From: an uncultured Gluconobacter sp.
GTDB taxonomy: Bacteria > Pseudomonadota > Alphaproteobacteria > Acetobacterales > Acetobacteraceae
Length of the DNA stretch: 17,369 nt
Direction: 5' to 3'
Assembly: GCA_937880175.1 (NCBI GenBank)
Contig: CALFLO010000087.1
Location: forward strand, 1 to 17,369
Part shown: one piece after another, positions 6,843 through 14,931 of the stretch
How positions within the stretch are numbered: the stretch's first letter is position 1
How the letters are laid out: the number at the start of each line of letters is the position of its first letter
Made by a program: the position numbers and the translations under genes
The notes under the pieces: model-generated
What the model was told of the DNA's origin: nothing
Database searches by the model: none
The model's input: only the letters and a program-made list of their open reading frames with translations

Positions 6843-9137
6843 ATGCACGGGAAAACCAGCATCACGAGACAGAAGCTGTGCCGCTACGGCGTCCTCCTGT
6901 GGACCGTCAGCACCGGACTGCCAGTTCCCATGGTCCACGCCGCCGACATCCCGGATAGAGAGGAGAAAAAAACCACCTCCGCCAATGCTGCGAACACGCA
7001 TCAGAAAAAAGCCCCGGCCAAACGTCCTCAGACACAGCCCACCTCCGCCGCAGGCGATATGCCCGGCAGTGTGGAAAGTCTGGTGGTTTGGGGGGAGGGG
7101 CGGAAAAACGCGACCACAGACGGAACAGGGAGCTACGTCGTCAAGGCGGTCTCCATGGGCAAGATGCTCCTGCGCCTGAACGAAATCCCGCAATCCGTCT
7201 CCGTCCTCAGCAGCCAGCAGATGCGCGACCAGAACCTCAACAGCGTCGATGATGCGCTCAAGCAGGTCCCGGGCGTGAACGTTAATTTCTACGGCGACGG
7301 CACCGCGGGCATGACGGCGCGCGGCTATGCCCTGACCCCGCAGTTCGATGGCGTCCCCTCCACCGGCGGCATCCAGATGGCCCAGCAGTTCGACCTCGCG
7401 ATTTACGACCGGCTCGAAGTGCTCCGAGGCCCCAACGGGACGTTTCAGGGCTCCGCACCACCGGGCGGCAGCGTGAATTTCGTCCGCAAACGCCCACTGG
7501 ACCAGTTCAGGGCGCAGGGCTCATTCAGCGGTGGATCCTGGGGCAATTATCACGCCGATGCGGATCTGACGGGGCCCTTAAGCGCGTCCAGACGGGTGAC
7601 AGGCCGCTTCGTGCTCGCCGGAACCGACCGCGACTTCTTCTATCAGCGCGCCCATGACCGCCGCTGGACCGCCTATGCCGATGTCGACGTACACATCACC
7701 GACCACACAACCCTGTCCATGAGCGCAACCGGACAGAAAAATGACACCACCCGCTTCATGGGCCTGCCCCGCGCGGCGGACGGCAGCGATCTGCATCTCA
7801 GCCGCAACAGCTTCGTCGGCGCTGACTGGGGCCATACGACATCCCCTATGTATGAGCTTGGCGGCGAACTGGAACACCGTTTCGGCGGCGGCTGGCGCGC
7901 ACGCCTGACCGGCCGGCACCGCGTGACCGACACCAGCATGCATTACACCTATCTCAACAGTGCCGTCACAGCGCAGAAAACCGCCAATTTCGTCGTCGCG
8001 AACTCCCTGATCCATGACCAGTACGATGGCGTGGACCTGTATCTCACAGGCCCCATCCATGCCTTTCACCGCAAGCATGATCTGGTCATCGGCGGGAATT
8101 ATGATTCCGACGTCATGACAGACGGCGGCGCCACGCAGAGTTCGCGCGTCAATACGGGCCTTGCGGGCCTGGATATTTTCTCGCCCGTCATTTCAAGCAC
8201 AATCCAGCCCGACATCACGACGATGTACCGCGAACCCACCCGTCAGGAAGGCGTCTACGGATCCCTGCGGATCGAACTGCTCAAATCACTGCATCTGCTC
8301 ATGGGCGGGAGGATCAGCTTTTACGAATACAAATACAAAAACATCTCCACCAATTCCCCCTATGTCGTCAGCCTGAAGAACAACGCCGTCCCGACCCCCT
8401 ATCTGGGACTGGTCTGGAACATCACGCCCGGCATTTCCGCCTATGTCAGCTTCACCGACACCTTTACCCCGCAATCCGGCTACACGCTCACCGGCCGCCT
8501 GAAACCGGATCTGGGCCAGCAGATCGAAGGCGGCCTGAAAGGCGATTTCTTCCATCACAACCTGAACGTCACGCTGGCCGGATACCGTGTGATCGAACGC
8601 AACAAGGCCATGATCGATGGTGACGTCGCCCCCACCTGCGGCCGCAGCGGCACCGGCGACTGCTATCGCGCAGCCGGCAAGGTGCGCAGTCAGGGCGCGG
8701 AAGCGGAAATGATCGGCCGCATCCTGCCAGGCTGGGACATCAATGCCAGCTACACCTATAATGACAACGTCATCCTCAGAGACAGCACGGCGTCTCTGGA
8801 AGGCCGGCCCTACGCATCCAACTCCCCCAAACATCTCTTCAAGCTCTGGAGCCACTACCGTTTTGCCGCGCCGGAGCAGACAAAAAACGTCTGGAGCATC
8901 GGTGGCGGCCTGACCGCGCAGAGCAGCACATTCGGCACAACGCGCACCGTCACGCAGGGGGCCTATGTCGTGGCCAATGCCCAGATCGGCTACCAGTTCG
9001 ACCCCAGACTGGATCTCGCCGTCAACATCAACAACATCTCCAACACGCGATATTATCAGCGTCTGGGAAACATCTATTACTACAACTATTACGGTGAACC
9101 CCGAAACGTCATGGCCACATTACGCAGCACGTTCTGA
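6843..9137 (+). CDS. TonB-dependent siderophore receptor (FhuE/FpvA-like)
   Basis: An outer-membrane, energy-dependent importer, most likely for a ferric siderophore. I place the start at the ATG at 6843, giving 764 residues that begin with a basic n-region and a hydrophobic stretch ending VHA, with cleavage likely near residue 33. An upstream in-frame ATG at 6780 would add 21 residues, but it lies inside the Fur-box-like palindrome. A Lys/Thr/Pro-rich linker of about 45 residues follows the signal peptide. Then come a TonB-box-like ESLVVWG (78-84) and a plug at about 105-225 with IPQSVSVLSSQQMRDQNLNS, DRLEVLRGPNGTFQGS and GGSVNFVRKRP. The rest is a 22-strand barrel ending in aromatic RSTF. 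Two cysteines flanking a short loop (TCGRSGTGDC) lie in the barrel. The protein has no STN domain, so it imports but probably does not signal. Ligand unknown. The Fur box implies induction under iron limitation. Confidence 0.9.
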   Translation: MHGKTSITRQKLCRYGVLLWTVSTGLPVPMVHAADIPDREEKKTTSANAANTHQKKAPAKRPQTQPTSAAGDMPGSVESLVVWGEGRKNATTDGTGSYVVKAVSMGKMLLRLNEIPQSVSVLSSQQMRDQNLNSVDDALKQVPGVNVNFYGDGTAGMTARGYALTPQFDGVPSTGGIQMAQQFDLAIYDRLEVLRGPNGTFQGSAPPGGSVNFVRKRPLDQFRAQGSFSGGSWGNYHADADLTGPLSASRRVTGRFVLAGTDRDFFYQRAHDRRWTAYADVDVHITDHTTLSMSATGQKNDTTRFMGLPRAADGSDLHLSRNSFVGADWGHTTSPMYELGGELEHRFGGGWRARLTGRHRVTDTSMHYTYLNSAVTAQKTANFVVANSLIHDQYDGVDLYLTGPIHAFHRKHDLVIGGNYDSDVMTDGGATQSSRVNTGLAGLDIFSPVISSTIQPDITTMYREPTRQEGVYGSLRIELLKSLHLLMGGRISFYEYKYKNISTNSPYVVSLKNNAVPTPYLGLVWNITPGISAYVSFTDTFTPQSGYTLTGRLKPDLGQQIEGGLKGDFFHHNLNVTLAGYRVIERNKAMIDGDVAPTCGRSGTGDCYRAAGKVRSQGAEAEMIGRILPGWDINASYTYNDNVILRDSTASLEGRPYASNSPKHLFKLWSHYRFAAPEQTKNVWSIGGGLTAQSSTFGTTRTVTQGAYVVANAQIGYQFDPRLDLAVNINNISNTRYYQRLGNIYYYNYYGEPRNVMATLRSTF

Positions 9138-9211
9138 ACCCCCGGAAAGCATTGCCCTCCCGGAATTATCAGCCTCCTTTGATCCGTTCCGGCCTGTCAT
9201 GAAACTATCAA

Positions 9212-9865
9212 ATGACTGGACGCCCCCAGTCGCTACAAGCGGACGCATTCACAGTGACGTGGGAGGCGCAGTTGGAAGACGAACCCGATAACGTCCTCGG
9301 CCAGGATGAGAAAATCGCATGGCTCTCGCGTCACATCATCCCCCATGAACGCGCCCTGCGCGGCTGGCTCAGACAGTTCCGGGATATTGAAGTCGATGAC
9401 GTCGTGCAGGAATGTTATGCGACGTTTCTGGACGTCGATGTCGCCCTGATCAAAGCCCCGCAGGCCTATCTTTTCCGCATGGCCCGCAACATCGTCCTTC
9501 AGCATTATCGCCGCGCGCGCATTATTTCCATCACAGCACTGGCGGATTTTGACGCCCAGAACATCATGGATGATGCGCCTTCACCCCAGCAGGTGGTCGA
9601 AGTGCGGCAGGAGCTTGAATATCTTCATCAGATGGTTGAACAACTTCCCGAACGCTGCCGACAGGTCCTCCTGCTGCGCAGACTTGAAGGATTATCGCAA
9701 AGGCAGGTTTCGCAACGGCTGGGCATTTCGGAAAACATCGTCGAAAAGCAGGTGGCCCGGGGCCTCAGAGCCCTGAGCCGCTTCTTTTCCGAAGACCGGG
9801 ATGCCCCCGCAAAGCGCGGCGCGAAGCAATACGGAGAGGTTAAGGCAGTCGTTGAAAAGCGATGA
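9212..9865 (+). CDS. FecI-type ECF RNA polymerase sigma factor
   Basis: The protein has 217 residues. ECF sigma factors direct RNA polymerase to a small set of promoters. FecI-type members are activated by surface-signalling receptors. Region 2 spans about residues 35-105, with DVVQECYATFLDV and APQAYLFRMARNIVLQHYRR. Region 4 spans about 131-190, with LPERCRQVLLLRRLEGLSQ and a helix-turn-helix around QRLGISENIVEKQVARG. The first 30 residues are not conserved and the Shine-Dalgarno at 9212 is poor, so a later start (for example the GTG at 9254) is possible. The gene is 74 bases after the siderophore receptor and overlaps the FecR gene, as usual for FecI/FecR pairs. No Fur box or clear promoter is visible immediately upstream, so expression may come from read-through of the Fur-controlled receptor gene. 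The probable target is the STN receptor two genes downstream. Confidence 0.92.
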   Translation: MTGRPQSLQADAFTVTWEAQLEDEPDNVLGQDEKIAWLSRHIIPHERALRGWLRQFRDIEVDDVVQECYATFLDVDVALIKAPQAYLFRMARNIVLQHYRRARIISITALADFDAQNIMDDAPSPQQVVEVRQELEYLHQMVEQLPERCRQVLLLRRLEGLSQRQVSQRLGISENIVEKQVARGLRALSRFFSEDRDAPAKRGAKQYGEVKAVVEKR

Positions 9866-10793
9866 TCTGAGCGCAAATCCCATCGACGAAATCGCTTTTG
9901 AATGGGTTGCGCGACTGGACAGAGGCACTTTGTCCAGCCGCGAAGACGCGACACTGAAGCTGTGGCTGAAACAGGACATCCGCCACCGCGGCGCCTTTGC
10001 GCGCGCCCGGACCATCTGGCTGTCGGCCGGGCGCGTGGCCGCGTTTCAGGGCGCGTCACTGCCCGCCACCCGTCCGCAACCCGCCTCCCTCTCACGCCGC
10101 GCCTTCGGCCGGGTCGCGCTTGCCGCAGGTCTGGCCGCGGCCGCCTTTATACCGGGCCAACCCGCGGAAGCCTCCCAGATCTATCAGGCCCGCTCCGGCC
10201 TCCTGCATCTTCACGAACCGCATTGCGGGGACCTGATCCTCGATCAGGGAACAGTGCTCAGAATCCGTCGTGGCTCCGGCGCGCCCAGCTTCGATCTGTT
10301 GCACGGACAGGCCCATCTGACCGCCCGAAAAGGCCTGATCCGCCTGAACATGGACGGATTGTCCATCGACCTCCCGGACAGATCCAGCCTGATCGCCCAT
10401 GCCTGCGGTGCCGAGAGCGACGCGCTCGTTCTGGACGGAAACATCCTCACGCGCTGCTCCGGCGAACGGGAGCAGCGCGTGCTGCACAGGCGGGAGTGGA
10501 TCCGTTACGACCACAACCGGATCTCCCTGAGCAGCCTGTCTGACGACGATCTGGAACGCGTCACGGCCTGGAGCCGCGGCCTGCTCGAATTCCACTCCGT
10601 GAACGTCACCGAGGCCATCCGGGAGATCAATCGCTACAACACCCAGAAAATCATCCTGAAAAACCCCGCCTGCGCCAACCGCCGGATCAGCGGCATTTTC
10701 TCCCTCAGCGACCCCGTCATTTTCGCCCGCATCCTGAGCGAGATTTTCGGCACGAGACCGGTCATCGCCCCCACGGAAATCAGCCTTCTGTAA
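9801..10793 (+). CDS. FecR-type anti-sigma regulator with twin-arginine motif
   Basis: An inner-membrane regulator that holds the FecI-type sigma factor inactive or assists it, and receives the signal from the receptor's STN domain in the periplasm. From the ATG at 9801 the protein has 330 residues and overlaps the sigma gene by 65 bases. A TTG at 9852 with AAGG six bases upstream would give a tidier start and trim 17 poorly conserved residues. The N-terminal cytoplasmic domain (about 20-80) shows IDEIAFEWVARL and LWLKQDIRHRGAFARA, typical of FecR. A single hydrophobic segment at about 105-117 is preceded by SRRAFG, a twin-arginine-like motif. The central FecR domain (about 127-250) is followed by a C-terminal part (about 265-330) that resembles an STN domain. 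It acts with the sigma factor upstream and the receptor downstream, from which it is separated by 111 bases. Confidence 0.9.
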   Translation: MPPQSAARSNTERLRQSLKSDDLSANPIDEIAFEWVARLDRGTLSSREDATLKLWLKQDIRHRGAFARARTIWLSAGRVAAFQGASLPATRPQPASLSRRAFGRVALAAGLAAAAFIPGQPAEASQIYQARSGLLHLHEPHCGDLILDQGTVLRIRRGSGAPSFDLLHGQAHLTARKGLIRLNMDGLSIDLPDRSSLIAHACGAESDALVLDGNILTRCSGEREQRVLHRREWIRYDHNRISLSSLSDDDLERVTAWSRGLLEFHSVNVTEAIREINRYNTQKIILKNPACANRRISGIFSLSDPVIFARILSEIFGTRPVIAPTEISLL

Positions 10794-10815
10794 TCCGTGA
10801 ATATCCGGGGGGAAG

Positions 10816-10827
10816 TAAGAAAAGCTT
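10816..10827 (+). promoter_or_regulatory. TAAGAA-type motif upstream of the STN receptor
   Basis: TAAGAAAAGCTT lies 78 bases before the receptor's GTG start. A nearly identical TAAGAACAGCTT precedes the third receptor and TAAGAAAAATTT precedes the first. It may be the -35 element of a promoter used by the neighbouring FecI-type sigma factor. That function is inferred only from recurrence and position. Confidence 0.35.
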
Positions 10828-10904
10828 CACAATCCCGAAGCGGCGGATTTTTCAGTTCTTAACATCTTTTAAGCGAACGTATCCAAACGGGGATTCAACC
10901 TGCT

Positions 10905-13886
10905 GTGTTTCGCTTAAACAGTCGTGCGCAAATTTTTCCTGGCCTTGCCCTGTCCACCACCTGCCTCGCCGGTGTGCTGACACCGCAGGCCGCTTACGCC
11001 CAGACGTCCTCGTTCAGCATCAGCCGCATGCCGATCACGCAGGCCATCATCGCCTACGGACGGACGGCCAATGTCCAGATCGTCCTCGCAGACCCCGTGC
11101 GCGAGACGATCATGGGCAACGCGGTGCATGGAACGCTGGACAGCGACAAAGCGCTGGACCAGCTTCTGGCCGGCACGGGCCTGACCGTCATTTCCCGGCA
11201 CAGCCATGTCATCGTGATCGGCCTGCATCCGCCAGCAGGCCCAAAACCCGGCGTCCGACCGGCATCAGTGCGCAAATCCACGCTCGATGCGACAAAAACC
11301 GAGAATGTCAGCGTGCACGCCAACCGGGATACCACGTCCTCCAAACGCTACTCGGCGCAGATGATCGATACGCTGAGCGCCGAACAGATCCGCACCGTCC
11401 CCGATCTGAGCGTGGTGGAAGCCGCGCGGCGTATCGTGGGCATTTCCGTCATGCCCAGTACCGATGACAACCGTTCGGACAACAACATCGAAAACATCAC
11501 CATTCGCGGGCTCGACAATTCCTACAACCTGATCACGATCGACGGCGCACAGCTCGCCAGCGCCAACAACACCTATCGCGGCGCGCGGCTCGATCTCATT
11601 CCCTCCTCGATGCTGGGGGAGCTTCAGGTCCTCAAGACGGTGGATGCCTATAACGACCCGCAGGGTATCGGCGGGCAGGTGAACATGGTCACCAAAAGCG
11701 CATTCGATTACGGCAACAGCTTCGACACCCAGCTTCTCGGAGGCTGGAACAACCTGTCGGGCAGCGTGGTACAGCCCATGCACGAAAACTGGCGCGTGGA
11801 TGGCGCACTGACGCGGGTTTTCGGCAAGAACAAGGAATTCGGCTTCGTCCTGTCGGGCAATTATCAGGAACTGCATTCCGCAACCCATGCCATCCTCCCC
11901 GGTGACTCCACCGGAGATGGCTGGAACTACTACCCGGCCTCGGGAACAGCCGTCGGTTCCCCGACCAACACCGATGCCGCCGCCGCGACCGGCCACGCCG
12001 TCCCGGTTCGCTCGCAGGATTATGCGTTCGACGACGCATACCGGCGTTACAGCCTGACCGGTAAGTTCCAGTACCGCCCGTCAAAGCGCTTCGACCTGTC
12101 CGTTTTCGGCGGATATTTCCATACGCTCGATCAGGAAACGCGCAACGAAGCCCTCTCGATGCCATCCGGAACATGGACCCAGGGCGCCACGCCCGACACC
12201 GGATCCGTCACCACGGGCCAGTATCAGTTCGGGATCACGCAGCAGCCTGAAACGCAGCGCACATGGTTCGTCAACGGCAAGATCCATTACGATATCAACG
12301 ACCGGATGCACCTGAATTTCCTGGCGTCGGATTCCATCGCCTGGGACGACAGCTACAGGACCATGATCAAATACAATACCGGAATGAACGAAAATACGAA
12401 CAAAACGACATATCAGAGCAATTACGGATACAGCTATTCGCTCGATAACGGCGCGCCTTCCATTTTCCTGAACGATCTGACAGCGGCCAATAACGCCGAT
12501 AACTACAATCCCCGGTACTGGAGATTTTACGGCTTCCACGTCAAGAACGACGTCCGCTTCCTGCGCGGAGACTGGCGCTGGGATGTCGGCCATGGCTTCT
12601 GGATGAACGCAGGCGTCACCCAGACCATGACGCATGTCACGAACAGCGAAACCTACACCCAGTGGATCCCGCAGAACGCAGCCACCGCCGCCGAAATCGG
12701 CAACATGGATCAGGTCCTCGCCTCCAAAACACTGACGATGGAATCCGCACCGGGCCTGAATTATCTCACGCTGAACTATCAGGAAGCCCTGAACAAACTG
12801 CTGAATAACAAGTCTCTGTTCAAAACAACGAATACGCTCTCAACAACAAAACCTGCCTATTACCACATGCAGGAATCCATTACGGCCGCCTATTTCCAGA
12901 CGGGCTGGCACAACCGTTTCGTGTCCCTGCAAGGGGGCTTCCGCTGGGATCATACCCGTGCGGATATCGGCAATTTCAATGGCGTTACTCAAGGCGGAGC
13001 CACGGATTACCTGTATGAGACGCGCGGCGCAGGCTATGATTACCTGCTGCCCTCGGTCCTTGCGACGTTCAACCTGAACCCGACCATGAAAATCCGCGCG
13101 GCCTTCACCGAAACCGTGGGACGCCCGAATTACGGCGATTACGGCGCTGCCACCAGCACGACCTTCGATGGCGCCACGGTCAATATTTCCCAGGGCAATC
13201 CGAACCTGAAGCCCCGCCATTCCTGGAACTACGACCTGTCTTATGAGTGGTATCCGCAGAAAGACACGATCCTGAGCGTCGGGCTGTTCTACAAGGACAT
13301 CCACGACCAGATCTACACCCGCACATCTTACGGCACCGTCACGATGGACGGCGCCTCCTACGCGGCGGTTGTGTCCGAACCGCTGAACGCCTCGGGCGCT
13401 GGAATGCGCGGCGTGGAAATGCAGCTCATGCGTCAGCGCTTCGGTTTTCTGCCCGGTATCCTCAAGAATTTCGGCCTGTCGTTCAACGCCACCTTCCTTC
13501 AGGGCTTCTATGAAGAAACCATGGATGACGGGACCCAGCGCCGGGTCAACGGCCTGTCGAACCAGCCCTCCCACATCTATAACGCGTCCCTGTTCTACGC
13601 CGACAAACGTCTTGAAGCGCGTGTCGCCTATAACCGCATCGGAAAATCCCTGTACTCAACGTCCGGCACAGCCCGATGGCAGGATATGTGGCTTCAGGAA
13701 CGCGGCCAGCTCGACCTTCAGGCCAGCTACCGCTTCTACAAATGGCTTTCCGCCACCGGACAGGTGCAGAACCTGACGGGAGAAGGATACGTGACCCGGA
13801 TGGGACCGCGTGAAAACCTGATTCAGGACCGACACCCCGCCGGTCGTTCAGTCTGGTTCGGCCTTCGCTTTCAGCCGGACTTCTGA
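10905..13886 (+). CDS. TonB-dependent receptor with N-terminal STN signalling domain (transducer)
   Basis: The protein has 993 residues and starts at a GTG at 10905 that opens a good signal peptide ending AYA (cleavage near residue 32); no better ATG is in frame nearby. Residues 36-107 form a secretin/TonB short N-terminal (STN) domain, with FSISRMPITQAIIAYG and ALDQLLAGTGLTVI. In FecA-like transducers this domain contacts the FecR protein. A TonB-box-like TENVSVH lies at about 132-138. The plug (about 145-275) contains ITIRGLDNSYNLITIDG and GIGGQVNMVTKS, characteristic of the TonB-Xanth-Caul group (TIGR01782-like). Members of that group often import carbohydrates or other nutrients rather than siderophores. 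The long barrel ends in QPDF. Placement directly after the sigma factor and FecR genes makes it the sensor of that pair. Ligand unknown; iron chelates cannot be excluded. Confidence 0.92.
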   Translation: MFRLNSRAQIFPGLALSTTCLAGVLTPQAAYAQTSSFSISRMPITQAIIAYGRTANVQIVLADPVRETIMGNAVHGTLDSDKALDQLLAGTGLTVISRHSHVIVIGLHPPAGPKPGVRPASVRKSTLDATKTENVSVHANRDTTSSKRYSAQMIDTLSAEQIRTVPDLSVVEAARRIVGISVMPSTDDNRSDNNIENITIRGLDNSYNLITIDGAQLASANNTYRGARLDLIPSSMLGELQVLKTVDAYNDPQGIGGQVNMVTKSAFDYGNSFDTQLLGGWNNLSGSVVQPMHENWRVDGALTRVFGKNKEFGFVLSGNYQELHSATHAILPGDSTGDGWNYYPASGTAVGSPTNTDAAAATGHAVPVRSQDYAFDDAYRRYSLTGKFQYRPSKRFDLSVFGGYFHTLDQETRNEALSMPSGTWTQGATPDTGSVTTGQYQFGITQQPETQRTWFVNGKIHYDINDRMHLNFLASDSIAWDDSYRTMIKYNTGMNENTNKTTYQSNYGYSYSLDNGAPSIFLNDLTAANNADNYNPRYWRFYGFHVKNDVRFLRGDWRWDVGHGFWMNAGVTQTMTHVTNSETYTQWIPQNAATAAEIGNMDQVLASKTLTMESAPGLNYLTLNYQEALNKLLNNKSLFKTTNTLSTTKPAYYHMQESITAAYFQTGWHNRFVSLQGGFRWDHTRADIGNFNGVTQGGATDYLYETRGAGYDYLLPSVLATFNLNPTMKIRAAFTETVGRPNYGDYGAATSTTFDGATVNISQGNPNLKPRHSWNYDLSYEWYPQKDTILSVGLFYKDIHDQIYTRTSYGTVTMDGASYAAVVSEPLNASGAGMRGVEMQLMRQRFGFLPGILKNFGLSFNATFLQGFYEETMDDGTQRRVNGLSNQPSHIYNASLFYADKRLEARVAYNRIGKSLYSTSGTARWQDMWLQERGQLDLQASYRFYKWLSATGQVQNLTGEGYVTRMGPRENLIQDRHPAGRSVWFGLRFQPDF

Positions 13887-13889
13887 TCC

Positions 13890-14705
13890 ATGAAATATCT
13901 CCTCTCCGCTTTCGCCGCGCTCCTGTTCGCACCCCTGTCCCACGCGGCCGACCTGCCTCTGGCAGGCGCGGCTACGGTCCTGCGCACCCTGCCAGCCAGG
14001 GAGGCCACGCAGGGCGTCGCAAACGACCGGCAATTCCTCTACGCGATCCAGAACAGCACCATCGGAAAATACGACCGCCAGACCGGAAAACGCCTCGGTG
14101 GCTGGTCCGGTGACCCGGCCATTTTCATCCATATCAACAGTTGCGAGGTCCACGGCACGGAGCTTGTCTGCGCCATGTCGAACTACCCGAACCTGCCGAT
14201 GTGGAGTTCCGTCGAGTGGTTCGACACCAGAACGATGCAGCATACGCACACCCACAGTTTCGGTCCCGGTCGCGGCTCCCTGACCTGGATCGACTGGCAT
14301 GACGGAAGCTGGTGGGCCTGTTTCGCCAATTATGACGGTGACGGCGGGGAGGCCCCCCGGGACCACCGCGCGACGCTGCTTGTCAGGATGGACCCTCATT
14401 TTGCCACGCAGGAACAGTGGCTTTTCCCCGAGGACGTTCTGCAACGCTTCGGCCATCATAGCGCATCCGGTGGCCGCTGGGGGCAGGACGGCCTGCTCTA
14501 CGTCACGGGCCATGACGCTCAGGAGCTCTACGCCCTGCAACTTCCAAAAGCAGGCGGCCGCCTGCGCCATGTCGCAACCTACAGCCTCCCGACCCACGGA
14601 CAGGCCTTCGACTGGGACGCCCTGGCGCCCAACCGCCTCTGGACGATCGACCGCCAGACACAGGCTCTGGTCAACAGCCAGCTCCCCATTCCGCAGGCCC
14701 ATTAA
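13890..14705 (+). CDS. Secreted protein of unknown function, probably beta-propeller-like
   Basis: The protein has 271 residues. I do not recognise a named family. The first 19 residues (MKYLLSAFAALLFAPLSHA) are a clear Sec signal peptide, so the mature protein is periplasmic, lipid-free and about 250 residues long. The mature part has repeated short hydrophobic strands with turns, such as FLYAIQNSTIGKYDRQTG, LLYVTGHDAQELYALQLP and NRLWTIDRQTQALV, which read like blades of a small beta-propeller. Conserved-looking His, Cys and Trp residues include NSCEVHG, SWWACFANYDGDGG and RFGHHSASGGRWGQDG; these could form a ligand or metal site, but this is inference. The ATG is only 3 bases after the STN receptor's stop, so the two are surely co-transcribed. 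It may bind, process or release the receptor's ligand. A strong hairpin follows its stop codon. Confidence 0.85.
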   Translation: MKYLLSAFAALLFAPLSHAADLPLAGAATVLRTLPAREATQGVANDRQFLYAIQNSTIGKYDRQTGKRLGGWSGDPAIFIHINSCEVHGTELVCAMSNYPNLPMWSSVEWFDTRTMQHTHTHSFGPGRGSLTWIDWHDGSWWACFANYDGDGGEAPRDHRATLLVRMDPHFATQEQWLFPEDVLQRFGHHSASGGRWGQDGLLYVTGHDAQELYALQLPKAGGRLRHVATYSLPTHGQAFDWDALAPNRLWTIDRQTQALVNSQLPIPQAH

Positions 14706-14713
14706 AGGCAGCC

Positions 14714-14738
14714 GCGGCCACCCCCGGACGGTGGCCGC
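14714..14738 (+). terminator. Hairpin closing the receptor operon
   Basis: GCGGCCACC (14714-14722) and GGTGGCCGC (14730-14738) form a perfect 9-bp GC-rich stem with a 7-base loop, starting nine bases after the stop codon of the secreted protein gene. There is no run of T after it, so it may be an inefficient intrinsic terminator, a 3'-end stabilising structure, or both. Confidence 0.6.
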
Positions 14739-14751
14739 CTCTCCCCAAGAC

Positions 14752-14763
14752 TAAGAACAGCTT
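14752..14763 (+). promoter_or_regulatory. TAAGAA-type motif upstream of the third receptor
   Basis: TAAGAACAGCTT matches TAAGAAAAGCTT upstream of the STN receptor at 11 of 12 positions. It lies about 170 bases before the ATG at 14932, just beyond the operon hairpin. The remainder of this 226-base gap holds an A-rich run (14775-14782) and a TTCCGTTAT (14789-14797), also found before the first receptor. No Fur-box-like palindrome was seen here. Confidence 0.3.
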
Positions 14764-14931
14764 ATGGTAGGATAGAAAAAAACGTACATTCCGTTATCGT
14801 TCTGAAGTTCGTTAGATTTTCCCTCAAGGTGATCGGCTGAGTACGGGAGGTCACCGGGAATATTCAGAACTCTCTGAGGCCTGACCTGAGCGACAGGCCC
14901 GCGGGGAGACGAACGGGAAGAATATCAGCCG

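Noticed and set aside
9141..9192. CCGGAA (9142-9147 and 9160-9165) and TTCCGG (9187-9192) in the gap before the sigma gene
   Set aside because: The inverted pair has a 21-base loop and short stems. It resembles neither a Fur box nor a convincing terminator, and the match is likely by chance in GC-rich DNA.
10824..10841. GCTTC / GAAGC hairpin followed by a T-run as a terminator after FecR
   Set aside because: The stem is only 5 bp, and the T-run (10848-10852) is six bases beyond it. It overlaps the candidate promoter motif of the receptor, so a terminator call is not supported.
14789..14797. TTCCGTTAT shared with 6771-6779 as a common -10 element
   Set aside because: Its distance from the TAAGAA motif differs by 12 bases between the two sites, and it is absent before the STN receptor, so it does not form a consistent promoter with that motif.
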